This document shows positions 16,181 to 27,592 of a stretch of DNA of 41,010 nt, one piece after another. A program made the translations under genes and the position numbers. The DNA is taken from the NCBI GenBank assembly GCA_016931915.1, contig JAFGDU010000155.1, positions 1-41,010 of the forward strand, written 5' to 3'. Position 1 is the first letter of the stretch; the number at the start of each line of letters is the position of its first letter. The DNA is from Actinomycetota bacterium (GTDB lineage Bacteria; Actinomycetota; Geothermincolia; Geothermincolales; RBG-13-55-18). The notes under the pieces were generated by a model. The model ran no database searches. It saw only the letters and a list, made by a program, of their open reading frames with translations, and had not been told where the DNA came from.

Positions 16181-16210
16181 ATGTTAGGCTATCCCGGTTG
16201 GAAGTGTCAA
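16181..16210 (-). promoter_or_regulatory. Promoter of the nuoE operon
   Basis: TTGACA (16210-16205) and TAACAT (16186-16181) are separated by 18 bp on the minus strand. Transcription would start near 16174, only a few nucleotides before hairpin 1, which suits a regulatory leader of about 85 nt. It lies downstream of the TetR gene stop (16278), so the operon has its own promoter. Confidence 0.6.
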
Positions 16211-16277
16211 GTAATCATGCTGTTCAGGTCGCATAGCGCAAACCGCGAGACCATCTCCCTTACCGGCCCCTTGACGC

Positions 16278-16895
16278 TTACATCTTACGCGAGGGAAGAT
16301 CGACCATTATGCTCTCGATACCCCGGATGAGGTTTCTCTCGCAGACCTCGCGCTGTATCTCCTCGTTTCTTACCCAGTGCATCGCCGCGGTCTCTGTCAT
16401 GCCGGCGACCATGGCGGCGATGAAGTCGATGTCCTCGGGCGGTACGGTGTCCGTATCCACGTAGTAGCGGATATGCTCCGCGATGATCTTGCGCACGCTA
16501 TCGCGCATGAGGGCCACCCGCTCCGCGACCTTTCTGTCAATGCCGACCCCAGAGGAGTAGATCATGACGTAGCCCTCTTTGTGGCTCTCCACGAAATCCA
16601 GATAAGCCTTGACGTCGAGGGCTATCGATTTCCTCCAGTCGACCTCCTCGCTCCTGGTCAGCGATATGTTGGAGAGCAGCTCTATGCCGTCCTGGTCGAG
16701 TACGGACAGAAGGAGGTCCAGCTTGCCCGGGAAGTGGCGGTAGAGGATGGGCTTGGTCACGCCCGCCCGCTCGGCGATGAGGTCCATGTGGGCGCCCTCG
16801 TAGCCATACTCTATGAAAGTGCTCCTGGCGACATCCAGAATGATCTCTCTACGCTCGGATGCCGGAAGGCGCTTATCGGTTTTCACTTTGCTCAT
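16278..16895 (-). CDS. TetR family transcriptional regulator
   Basis: The product is 205 aa. The N-terminal helix-turn-helix is clear: REIILDVARSTFIEYGYEG, then AERAGVTKPILYRHFPGKLDLL (HTH about residues 15-60). The rest is the helical ligand-binding domain with a MAGMTE segment. The upstream side is A/T-rich (TTAAAAT ending 6 nt before ATG) with no binding site, so the mRNA could be leaderless. The inverted repeat CGGGA-5-TCCCG at 16917-16931 lies just upstream and is a candidate autoregulatory operator. It reads in the same direction as nuoE, 190 nt before it. Its ligand is unknown. Confidence 0.9.
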   Translation of the reverse strand: MSKVKTDKRLPASERREIILDVARSTFIEYGYEGAHMDLIAERAGVTKPILYRHFPGKLDLLLSVLDQDGIELLSNISLTRSEEVDWRKSIALDVKAYLDFVESHKEGYVMIYSSGVGIDRKVAERVALMRDSVRKIIAEHIRYYVDTDTVPPEDIDFIAAMVAGMTETAAMHWVRNEEIQREVCERNLIRGIESIMVDLPSRKM

Positions 16896-16943
16896 ACCGA
16901 TATTTTAACGTATAGTCGGGATCACTTCCCGTTTTCGTTTTTT

Positions 16944-17013
16944 AGGGTCACATCTTTTTTCTTGAAAAGACAACCATTATGTGGCAAGGAATTCAAAAAT
17001 AAAGATGTGACCC
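16944..17013. repeat. Mini inverted-repeat (MITE-like) element
   Basis: A block of about 70 bp is bounded by the perfect 13-bp inverted repeat GGGTCACATCTTT / AAAGATGTGACCC. An A/T-rich interior of about 42 nt has no coding capacity. Termini of this GGGTCACATCTT type are typical of small non-autonomous elements mobilised by REP-type or IS200-like transposases (from memory). It lies in the divergent space between the TetR gene and carA. Confidence 0.65.
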
Positions 17014-17017
17014 CTAC

Positions 17018-17046
17018 TTCCGCGTGTCGGCGCCTTTCCCTATAAT
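17018..17046 (+). promoter_or_regulatory. Possible carAB promoter
   Basis: A perfect TATAAT lies at 17041-17046, 85 nt before carA. The -35 position 17 bp upstream reads TTCCGC, a weak match that begins just 4 bp after the mini-element. The leader contains GCGAG...CTCGC, able to form a hairpin. No clear PyrR site or riboswitch is seen. Confidence 0.45.
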
Positions 17047-17130
17047 AAACGGAGCACTGAGGAAGAGATGCGAGGCCGGACAACGGAATCTCGCTGGAGA
17101 GCGGTAGCTGGAGGCTGGTAAACCCGGAGA

Positions 17131-18271
17131 ATGGATAAGGCTGTCATCCTGCTCGAGGACGGTAAATACTTTGCCGGTACCCCCTTCGGAGCGCGGGGGA
17201 CGCGGACGGGTGAATTGGTCTTCAACACCAGCATGACCGGCTACCAGGAGATCCTCACCGACCCCTCCTACAAGGGCCAGGTCATCACCATGACCTACCC
17301 CCTCATCGGCAACTACGGTGTCAACACCGAGGACCTGGAATCACCGCGCCCACAGGTCGAGGGCTTCGTGGTGCGCGAGTGCTGCCGCTATCCCTCCAAC
17401 TGGAGGGCGACCCAGTCCCTGGACGAGTACCTGGCCGAGCACGGCATCGTGGGCATCGAGGGAGTGGATACGCGGGCGGTGACCAGGCACATCAGGTCCC
17501 TGGGGGCCAAGATGTGCATCATCTCCTCCGAGGACACCGACCTCGCCTCGCTCAAGCGCAAACTGAACGAGGCGCCGGGCTACGTGGGCGTGGACCTGGT
17601 GGCTGCGGTGACGTGCTGCGAGCCCTCCCGCTGGGAGGATACGCACGTCCCGCCCATGGGCAGGGGGGTCATGCCCGACGTCTCCGGCGGGGGCGCGCGT
17701 CCCCTGCGGGTGGTGGCCTACGATTGCGGCATCAAGCAGAATATCCTGCGCATCCTCACCAACCTGGGCTGCGAGGTCATCGTCGTGCCCGCGGACACTA
17801 CCGCTTCACGGGTGCTGCAGATGGGGCCGGACGGCATCTTCCTCTCCAACGGTCCGGGCGACCCGGCGGCGGTCACCTACCTCATCGCCGAGGTATCCAA
17901 GCTGGTGGGCGTGAAGCCCATCTTCGGCATATGCCTGGGGCACCAGATCCTTGGCCTGGCCCTGGGGGGGACCACATACAAGCTGAAGTTCGGCCACCGC
18001 GGCGCCAACCAGCCGGTAAAGGACCTGCGGCGCGGCAACATCCTCATCACCGCACAGAACCACGGTTTCTGCGTGGACCTGGAGGCGGTGGCGGATGAGA
18101 CGGAGCCCACCTTCGTAAACCTCAACGACGACACCCTGGAGGGGTTCCGCCACCGGCGCTATGCGGCGTATTCGGTGCAGTTCCACCCCGAGGATTCCCC
18201 CGGCCCCCACGATGCCGTCTACCTCTTCGGGGATTTCATCCGCGACATGCGCGCGGGGCGGGGTGAGGGAC

Positions 18272-18279
<8 letters not shown>
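17131..18279 (+). CDS. carA: Carbamoyl-phosphate synthase small subunit
   Basis: The product is 382 aa, the full family length. The ATG has GGAG a few bases upstream. The N-terminal domain starts [18 protein letters not shown] and has [16 protein letters not shown]. The C-terminal class I glutamine amidotransferase domain contains the nucleophile Cys268 in [11 protein letters not shown] and the His352/Glu354 pair in VQFHPED. It hydrolyses glutamine and channels ammonia to CarB, for pyrimidine and arginine synthesis. The last 8 nt overlap the carB start, so translation is coupled. No other pyrimidine or arginine genes are next to it in this window. Confidence 0.98.
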
Positions 18280-21532
<3,253 letters not shown>

Positions 21533-21534
21533 GG

Positions 21535-21684
21535 GTCTGAGGTCTGAGGTCTGAAGTCTGAAGAGGTCTGAAGCATAAAATAGTCTTAAGTCTGAAGTCT
21601 GAAGAAAGAAAGAGCAGATAAGACCCCGCCCTTACCTTTATCTCAAGGATTATCGTTTTCTCTAGGCTGATGTCTGAGGTCTGA
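21535..21684. repeat. GTCTGA microrepeat cluster
   Basis: Nine copies of GTCTGA (mostly GTCTGAR) start at 21535, 21542, 21549, 21556, 21566, 21590, 21597, 21672 and 21679. Many are spaced exactly 7 bp. They begin 3 nt after the carB stop and end next to the stop of the convergent gene at 21688. No coding function or stable terminator is visible. Confidence 0.8.
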
Positions 21685-21687
21685 AAT

Positions 21688-22221
21688 TTATTCCTCGGTG
21701 GGGCTCAGGAGATTGCTCAGCATCAGGGGGGTGCTCGGATCGTAGTATTCGAGGCTCAGGTGATAATCGTCCCACTCCTCTCCACTGGGCAGCGCCTCCC
21801 CGTAGAAGACCAGGGTCACTGAACGGACGGCGCCGACCGGTATGGCGGACAAGCTGGCAGGCGCTTCCTCGCATGATGATGTGTACCTCATGGGGATAAA
21901 CACTTGCTCTGCAGCCCCGGAGCCAGTAGGGTTCTCGTTGGGGACGAGGACAAGATGGAATTTATTGGGATTGAGATTTACGCACGTCGAACTGTCGTTC
22001 TGGCTGTCCATCTCCACGATCAGTTTTCGCGTGCCGCTCTCACTGGTGAGACGGGATGAATTTACGGATACCTCCACATCTATGGAGCTTACAAGGGTTC
22101 CGGCCACCTGCACGTTGCTCCTGTCGACCTCGAGTGTAGTTGCGAACCAGATGAACAGACCGAGAATAGCAACAGGTATGAGAAATATGATGAATGTCCT
22201 CGAGGTTAACAAAATTCCCAC
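21688..22221 (-). CDS. Hypothetical membrane-anchored extracytoplasmic protein
   Basis: I do not recognise the family. The GTG start at 22221 has G-rich sequence directly upstream. The product is 177 aa. An N-terminal hydrophobic helix (about residues 8-29, TFIIFLIPVAILGLFIWFA) acts as signal anchor or uncleaved signal. The rest is predicted beta-rich, with two cysteines (SSTCVNL and SSCEEA) that could form a disulfide outside the cell. The overall style is that of a single immunoglobulin-like surface domain. It is convergent with carB and upstream of a repeat region, so no operon partner helps. Confidence 0.65.
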   Translation of the reverse strand: MGILLTSRTFIIFLIPVAILGLFIWFATTLEVDRSNVQVAGTLVSSIDVEVSVNSSRLTSESGTRKLIVEMDSQNDSSTCVNLNPNKFHLVLVPNENPTGSGAAEQVFIPMRYTSSCEEAPASLSAIPVGAVRSVTLVFYGEALPSGEEWDDYHLSLEYYDPSTPLMLSNLLSPTEE

Positions 22222-22351
22222 CCCCCGCTCTTTGCGTCCATTGGAGTGTGGGCTTGTTTTTGCTCCCTGTAGCGCCCGGTATCGATCTCGTCCTTATATA
22301 CTCTAATTATACTACTTTGGAACGACCTCTTCCTTCACGCATACCGGGCAC

Positions 22352-22490
22352 TGGGGTCAGGCTCCGCCTCATGCCTGGAGTCGTTAGTGTCATTGCGAGC
22401 GAAGCGAAGCAATCCTCGATAAGAAATAAGCCGGTTGCGGGCATGATAGGATCACCGCGTTGCTGCGCTCTTCGCGATGACGGTACAGGT
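22352..22490. repeat. Composite intergenic repeat, copy 3
   Basis: The unit starts with GGGGTCAGGC...GCCTG, the same hairpin as in copies 1 and 2. TCATTGCGAGCGAAGCGAAG follows and the unit ends near CTTCGCGATGACGG. It lies between the start of the hypothetical membrane protein and the end of the GH1 gene. Confidence 0.75.
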
Positions 22491-22497
22491 TAGTCCT

Positions 22498-24012
22498 CTA
22501 GCGAGACTTCAGTGCGGATATGAGATCGGCGTAGACCTTACCGGCCGCAACGCCCTGGCCGTCCTTTTCCCTTATCTCGCCGCGGGAGAAATCGTATTCG
22601 TGCAGGCCGAAACGGGGCTCGAAGCTCCCCCATTCGTAGTTGTCCGTGAGGGACCAGAAGGAGTAGGCTTTCACGGGGACGCCGTCTGCGATGCATGACA
22701 CTATCTCCCCCAGCATGTTCTTGACGAAGGCGTCGCGGGTAAGGCCGTCGCTGCGGGGTGCGGCCGCCTTGCCGTATGCCTGGCGGTGGCACATACCGTT
22801 CTCCAGTATATAGATGGGCAGCGCCCCGGCGTCCTCCGCATACCCCCGTATAACTCCGCCGAACTCCCTTGCGTCGTAATGGTTCTCCCATAGAGGCGTG
22901 TGGAGGAGGGGTTCCCCATCTTTTATCCTGCGCGGTGTAGGCGGCTTGGGCGCATAGGCGGCGGTGAAGGGATCGTATATGTCCAGGCCCAGGTAGTCGA
23001 CGAGATCTGTGCGCGGGGAGGAATAGATAGCGTCGATGGCCCGCATGGAGCCGAGGGGATCGGCAAGCCTGCCGTAGACCGCGTTGATGAAGCGGTAATA
23101 CAGGATCTGGAAGGAGCGGCGGCCCCATCGCTCCTCGGCCAGGCTGCGGAACCTGCGGTCCCATTCCTCCTTCCTGGATCTGATGTGCACCTCGAGTCCG
23201 GACCTGGGAATGCCCTGGGAGGGCGCGCGCACCACGTCGAAGCCGGCTTTGTCCAGGGGATAGAAGCACATACAGTAATTGTTGAAGCTCACCTGTGGTC
23301 TGTTCCAACCCATCTCCTCGTAAAGGTCGTGGAGCGCGTTATAAGCGCGGACGTGGGCGATGGTCAGGTTCTCGGAGGCGCGCCTGGCGGCGGAGATACC
23401 CACCTTGCCGTGGGGGTGCTCCCCGGTGACGTAGGTCAGCAGTCCAAGGAGGTTGGGCTCATTGATGGTGACCCAGATGCGTATGGGCCGCTTGCCGGTG
23501 CTTGCCAGCCGCTGGTTGACCTCCCCGGCGGCTCGCGCCGCGAAATCGGCGAAGAGCCCGGGCGAGGAGTCGTCCAGCCAGAGGTCCGTGCCGCACCAGG
23601 CGGGGTGGGTGAAGTGGTGCAGGGTGACCACCGGCTCCATCCCCGCGTCCAGCACCGCCCCCACCATCGCCGCGTAGCGGTCCAGGGCTTTTTCGTCCCA
23701 TGGGGGAGCCGGTGACTTTCCCGTGCCGGAGGATGGCTGTAGGCGCGCCCATTCCAGGCTGAGGCGGAAGGCGTTGAGCCCGAGAGATACCGCCAGGTCG
23801 ATGTGCTCCCGGTAGCGGTCCCAGAAACGGCAGGTGTCTCCCGGTTCCTCCACCTTGCCCTTCTGCTCCCATTCCGCCCAGTTGTTGTACGGCCCTCCGG
23901 GGCGGTTGTAACCCCCCTCCACCTGATAGGCGGCGTTGCTCACTCCGAAGAGGAAATCGGGTGGCAACGTGTGATCGGCGCGATCCCTTATCGTTGAGAT
24001 CTTCTCGGCCAT
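22498..24012 (-). CDS. Glycoside hydrolase family 1 protein (beta-glycosidase)
   Basis: The product is 504 aa from ATG 24012, with GGGAGG upstream. Family 1 features are clear: the N-terminal FLFGVSNAAYQVEGG, the acid/base Glu185 in TINEPN, NNYCMCFYP, and the nucleophile Glu404 in ILENGM (usually TENG). The C-terminus has SFWSLTDNYEWGSFEPRFGLHEYDF, with the substrate-binding tryptophans. No signal peptide is seen, so it should act in the cytoplasm on small beta-glycosides. Aglycone and sugar specificity cannot be told. A TATAAT box lies at 24054-24049 on the minus strand, about 37 nt before the start, preceded by CCACAGTGG, a possible operator. Confidence 0.93.
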   Translation of the reverse strand: MAEKISTIRDRADHTLPPDFLFGVSNAAYQVEGGYNRPGGPYNNWAEWEQKGKVEEPGDTCRFWDRYREHIDLAVSLGLNAFRLSLEWARLQPSSGTGKSPAPPWDEKALDRYAAMVGAVLDAGMEPVVTLHHFTHPAWCGTDLWLDDSSPGLFADFAARAAGEVNQRLASTGKRPIRIWVTINEPNLLGLLTYVTGEHPHGKVGISAARRASENLTIAHVRAYNALHDLYEEMGWNRPQVSFNNYCMCFYPLDKAGFDVVRAPSQGIPRSGLEVHIRSRKEEWDRRFRSLAEERWGRRSFQILYYRFINAVYGRLADPLGSMRAIDAIYSSPRTDLVDYLGLDIYDPFTAAYAPKPPTPRRIKDGEPLLHTPLWENHYDAREFGGVIRGYAEDAGALPIYILENGMCHRQAYGKAAAPRSDGLTRDAFVKNMLGEIVSCIADGVPVKAYSFWSLTDNYEWGSFEPRFGLHEYDFSRGEIREKDGQGVAAGKVYADLISALKSR

Positions 24013-24111
24013 CTATCCCTCCCGAGACGAAACGGAACGGTTTTTAATATTATATCCCGCCCACAGTGGTACATCTGAGGTCAGACATGGAAAAGTGCCC
24101 AACGGATAACG

Positions 24112-24232
24112 TCATCGCGACCGTCTTACTTCTGTCTTTGCGAGGGCAGCGAAGCGACCCCTTTTTAGAATATATGCGGTGTGGTTGATAGTGGATCGCT
24201 GCGTTGCCAAAGACGGCTCCTCGCAATGATAT
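24112..24232. repeat. Composite intergenic repeat, degraded copy 4
   Basis: The copy begins GTCATCGCGACCG and contains TTTGCGAGGGCAGCGAAGCG. It ends with CTCCTCGCAATGATA. The leading CAGGCC hairpin of copies 1-3 is missing. Confidence 0.65.
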
Positions 24233-24250
24233 TGAGGAGGCTATTGGTGA

Positions 24251-24289
24251 TGGCGTTCGTCAGACAAAGAACGCCACGCTCGTTTAGCG
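24251..24289 (+). promoter_or_regulatory. Two hairpins in the porG leader
   Basis: TGGCGTTC and GAACGCCA form a perfect 8-bp stem with a 10-nt loop (24251-24276). Directly after it CGCT-CGTTT-AGCG forms a 4-bp stem (24277-24289). There is no T run, so this is not a terminator. The loops are not hexaloops, so it is not an ANTAR-type pair. It lies 40 nt before porG and might affect expression or mRNA stability. Confidence 0.35.
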
Positions 24290-24329
24290 CCCGGGGCGGC
24301 GGGGAATCCTTCTATGTTGAGGGGGGAAG

Positions 24330-24875
24330 ATGAAAGAGATACGCGTGCACGGCCGCGGAGGCATGGGCAACGTCACCGCGGCGGAGCTGCTGGCCCAGGC
24401 GGCTTTCGCCGACGGCAAGTACGCCCAGGCCTTTCCCAGTTTCGGTGCGGAAAGGCAGGGAGCCCCCGTGATGGCCTTCGTGCGCATAAACGACAAGCCC
24501 ATCCGCACGCGCCAGCAGGTGTACGAGCCGGATTTTCTCATCGTGCAGGATCCCGGCCTGCTTTATTCTGACGAGATCATGGATGGGCTCAAGCCGGGGG
24601 GAGCGGTCCTGGTGAACACCAACCGTCCGGGTGAGGAGCTGCCCATCGGCAAGGAATTCAAGATCTACACCGTGCCCGCCTTGCAGATCGCCTACGAGAT
24701 CATAGGCCAGCCGTTTTTCAACGTGGTCATGGTGGGAGCATTTGCCTGCGCCACGGGCCTGGTCAGACTGGAAGCGGTGGAGGAGGCCATCAGGGCCAGG
24801 TTCCCAGGCGAGCTGGGCGAGAAGGAAGCGGAGGCGACAAGGGTTTCCTGCGAGCGTCTGGGGGAGTGTAACTGA
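24330..24875 (+). CDS. porG: Pyruvate:ferredoxin oxidoreductase gamma subunit
   Basis: The product is 181 aa from an ATG preceded by GAGGGGGGAAG. The gamma-domain pattern is present: EIRVHGRGGMGNVTAAELLA, FPSFGAERQGAPVMAFVRI and GGAVLVNTNRP. This subunit belongs to the 2-oxoacid:acceptor oxidoreductases that convert pyruvate plus CoA to acetyl-CoA, CO2 and reduced ferredoxin. It is first of four genes in the order gamma-delta-alpha-beta, the archaeal-type heterotetramer, and overlaps porD as TGATG. A relative acting on another 2-oxoacid is possible, but the alpha subunit sequence points to pyruvate. Confidence 0.92.
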   Translation: MKEIRVHGRGGMGNVTAAELLAQAAFADGKYAQAFPSFGAERQGAPVMAFVRINDKPIRTRQQVYEPDFLIVQDPGLLYSDEIMDGLKPGGAVLVNTNRPGEELPIGKEFKIYTVPALQIAYEIIGQPFFNVVMVGAFACATGLVRLEAVEEAIRARFPGELGEKEAEATRVSCERLGECN

Positions 24876-25156
24876 TGCGCATCTTCGTGGGACGCAAGGG
24901 CAAGCCCGGGACCAGCCTCGAGAACAAGACCAAGGCCTGGAGGGGCAAGTATCCCGTGTATAAACAGGTGGACTGCATCGGCTGCCAGAGGTGCTTCCTG
25001 GGCTGCCCTGAGGGCACCGTCTATCAGATCGACAAGAAGAAGTTCGACGTCAACCTGGACTACTGCAAGGGATGCGGTATCTGCGCCCACGAGTGCCCGG
25101 TGGATGATATAGACATGGTACTCGAGGTGGGATGCGAGACACCGGACATGGGATGA
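24875..25156 (+). CDS. porD: Pyruvate:ferredoxin oxidoreductase delta (ferredoxin) subunit
   Basis: The product is 93 aa. Its ATG overlaps the porG stop by one base, indicating translational coupling. It carries two 4Fe-4S motifs, CIGCQRCFLGC and CKGCGICAHEC, as in 2[4Fe-4S] ferredoxins. They carry electrons from the thiamine centre to external ferredoxin. The N-terminus is basic. The C-terminus is a short acidic tail. Confidence 0.93.
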   Translation: MRIFVGRKGKPGTSLENKTKAWRGKYPVYKQVDCIGCQRCFLGCPEGTVYQIDKKKFDVNLDYCKGCGICAHECPVDDIDMVLEVGCETPDMG

Positions 25157-25181
25157 GGACTGTTGCCAGGGAGGTGAAGAC

Positions 25182-26354
25182 GTGAGGGATATCCTGGAGG
25201 GTTCAAGGGCGGTAGCCGAGGCGGTGCGCCTGTGCCGGCCAAACCTGGTATGTGCCTATCCCATCACCCCCCAGACCCATATCGTGGAGGACCTCTCCAA
25301 GATGGTCGCCGACGGGCGCCTCGACGCAGGTTACGTGCTGGCGGAGAGCGAGTTCGGAGCGGCCTCCATCGTGCTCGGAGGCAGCGCCGTTGGCGGACGC
25401 ACCTATACCGCCACCAGTTCCCAGGGCCTGCTGCTCATGACCGAGGTCATCTTCAATATCGCCGGGTTACGCCTGCCGGTGGTGATGACCTGTGCAAACC
25501 GCGCCGTTTCCGCGCCCATCAATATCTGGAACGACCAGCAGGACTCGGTGTCAATGCGCGACGCCGGCTGGATACAGTTCTATGTAGAGGACAACCAGGA
25601 AGTGGTGGACACCCACATCCAGGCCTTCAAGATAGCCGAGGAGCTGATGATCCCGGTCATGGTGTGCATGGACGGCTACGTCCTCACCCATACATGGGAG
25701 CCGGTGGAACTGCCCGAACAAGAGAAAGTGGACGATTTCCTGCCGGCCTACGAACCCATCTACCGCCTGGATCCCGACGGCCCCTTCACCATGGGATCGA
25801 TGGTTGGGCCCGACGCCTATATGGAGACGCGTTACCACGTGCATATGGACATGATAGAAGCCCGCTCGGTAATCAGGAGGGTCTCCGACGAGTATTACGA
25901 GGCCTTCGGGCATGGTGGGAGGGGGCTGGTGGAGACCTACGATATCACCGATGCCAACGTGGTCCTGGTCTCCATGGGTTCGGTGTTGGGCACCATGCGT
26001 GACGCCGTGGACGAGCTGCGGGACGAAGGCCTGAAGGTAGGCATTATCAAGATCCGCTGCATGCGTCCCTTCCCCAAGGACGCCGTGCACGATGCGATCA
26101 AAGAATCGCAGGTGGTCGGGGTGATCGAGAAGGACATATCCCTGGGGCTGGAGGGGACACTATGCTCCGAGATGCGCGCCGCTTTCTGTGGCGAGGATTG
26201 TCCAGAGATATCCAGCTTCATCATGGGCCTAGGGGGACGGGATATAACCAAGGAGGACATCAAGCAGGTGGCGCGGGACCTGGCCTCCAATCCCGCGTGC
26301 CGGGTGGAATTCCGCGGCCTGCGCATGGACCTTATGGACGGTGATGAGAAATGA
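25182..26354 (+). CDS. porA: Pyruvate:ferredoxin oxidoreductase alpha subunit
   Basis: The product is 390 aa from GTG 25182, with GGGAGGTG upstream. The diagnostic [13 protein letters not shown] lies near the N-terminus. [29 protein letters not shown] supplies the conserved Glu of the pyrimidine domain (key residues SEFG and TSSQG). [16 protein letters not shown] follows, and the C-terminal transketolase-like domain has IRCMRPFP. It pairs with the beta subunit to form the thiamine diphosphate site. The last 4 nt overlap porB (ATGA). Confidence 0.94.
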   Translation: MRDILEGSRAVAEAVRLCRPNLVCAYPITPQTHIVEDLSKMVADGRLDAGYVLAESEFGAASIVLGGSAVGGRTYTATSSQGLLLMTEVIFNIAGLRLPVVMTCANRAVSAPINIWNDQQDSVSMRDAGWIQFYVEDNQEVVDTHIQAFKIAEELMIPVMVCMDGYVLTHTWEPVELPEQEKVDDFLPAYEPIYRLDPDGPFTMGSMVGPDAYMETRYHVHMDMIEARSVIRRVSDEYYEAFGHGGRGLVETYDITDANVVLVSMGSVLGTMRDAVDELRDEGLKVGIIKIRCMRPFPKDAVHDAIKESQVVGVIEKDISLGLEGTLCSEMRAAFCGEDCPEISSFIMGLGGRDITKEDIKQVARDLASNPACRVEFRGLRMDLMDGDEK

Positions 26355-27268
26355 CGCCGCTCGAGGATGGGCGCATCATCAACCTCATGGAGCCGGGCCA
26401 CACCGGCTGCGCCGGATGCGGCCAGGCTATCGGCGCGCGCCTGGTTCTAAAGGCGGCCGGCCCCCGCGTGATCGTCGCCAACGCCACCGGCTGCCTGGAG
26501 GTATATACCACCACCTATCCGCGCAGCTCGTGGGAGGTGCCCTGGATACATTCGCTGTTCGAGAACGCCGCCGCTGTGGCCTCCGGCATGGAGGTGGCGC
26601 TAAAGGCCATGGGGCGCTACGAGAACGTCAAGATCATCGCCCAGGCTGGGGACGGTGGCACCGCGGACATCGGTATGGGCTGCCTCAGCGGCATGTTCGA
26701 ACGTGGCCACGACATCCTCTACGTCTGCTATGACAACGAGGCTTACATGAACACGGGTTACCAGCGCTCCAGCCTCACACCCCCGGGGGCGCGCACCACC
26801 ACCAGCCCTCCCGGGACCATGTCCTGGGGCAACAAGACGCGCAAGAAGAACATGCCTCTCATCGCCGTGGCCCACGGCGTGCCCTACGTCGCCACCGCTA
26901 CCCCGGCCGAGCCGCGGGACCTCATGCGCAAGGTGAAGAAAGCCCTGGAGATAGAGGGCCCGAAATACCTGCACCTGCTGGTGCCCTGTGTGCCGGGTTG
27001 GGGAATAGAGTCGAACCTGTCGGTGGAGATGGCCCGCCTGGCCGTGGAGACCTATCTCTTTCCCGTCTTCGAGATCGAGGAGGGGGTTATCACCAAGGTG
27101 AAGAAGGTAAAGGAGCGCAAGCCGGTCGAGGATTACCTGCGCCCGCAGAAGCGCTTCGCCCACCTCTTCAAACCCGGAGGAGAAGCCATCCTCGAGGAGC
27201 TGCGCCGGATAGCGGAGGAGAATTCCAAACTCGAGCCCGGCCCCGCCGTCCTCTTCGGCCCCACATAG
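26351..27268 (+). CDS. porB: Pyruvate:ferredoxin oxidoreductase beta subunit
   Basis: The product is 305 aa. The N-terminal [15 protein letters not shown] and the later VPCVPGW provide cysteines for a 4Fe-4S cluster close to thiamine. The thiamine diphosphate motif reads [14 protein letters not shown] and is followed by [15 protein letters not shown], the usual GDG...N pattern. It completes a coherent por operon, expected in an anaerobe that links glycolysis or acetyl-CoA synthesis to ferredoxin. No terminator is obvious after the stop; a repeat region follows. Confidence 0.94.
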   Translation: MTPLEDGRIINLMEPGHTGCAGCGQAIGARLVLKAAGPRVIVANATGCLEVYTTTYPRSSWEVPWIHSLFENAAAVASGMEVALKAMGRYENVKIIAQAGDGGTADIGMGCLSGMFERGHDILYVCYDNEAYMNTGYQRSSLTPPGARTTTSPPGTMSWGNKTRKKNMPLIAVAHGVPYVATATPAEPRDLMRKVKKALEIEGPKYLHLLVPCVPGWGIESNLSVEMARLAVETYLFPVFEIEEGVITKVKKVKERKPVEDYLRPQKRFAHLFKPGGEAILEELRRIAEENSKLEPGPAVLFGPT

Positions 27269-27592
27269 TCTGCAAGGATAACCCTTTCGCGAGTTATTCT
27301 CATTGTCATTGCGAGCGCAGCGAAGCAATATCCTTTGGGAATATGCCAGGTTGCGGCAACAAGGGGTTTGCGGCCTCGGCTTCCCTTCCTTGTAATGACG
27401 CTGGAGGGTTGGTGCGGCCAGAAGGGGATCGCCACGTCGCCGAGGACAGCTCCTCGCGATGACAGAGCAACCTTATTGGCTCGATGATCCTCCTTCTGAT
27501 CAGGTAGTTCAGAACGAAGAAGCTGAGGATGATCACCGCCTCCCGCAAAGACGCTGATGAGGGCGGCCTATGACGATGAGGAAGGAGATGGA
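27269..27592. other. Convergent intergenic region
   Basis: The region lies between the ends of porB and the large glycosidase-like gene. Most of it is a copy of the composite repeat (27303-27463). The remaining 130 nt show no gene, and the short frames across it are antisense to repeat sequence. Confidence 0.55.
27303..27463. repeat. Composite intergenic repeat, copy 5
   Basis: The copy begins GTCATTGCGAGCGCAGCGAA and ends CTCCTCGCGATGACAG. Its interior contains TTGCGGCAACAAGGGG and a second half-unit ending TTGTAATGACG. It shares outer ends with copies 1-4 but has a different interior. Confidence 0.7.

Larger units (their letters stand above)
24013..24329. other. Divergent intergenic region between GH1 gene and porG
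   Basis: The region holds the -10 box of the GH1 gene (24049-24054), a degraded copy of the composite repeat (24112-24232) and two adjacent hairpins before porG (24251-24289). There is no coding sequence. Confidence 0.6.
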
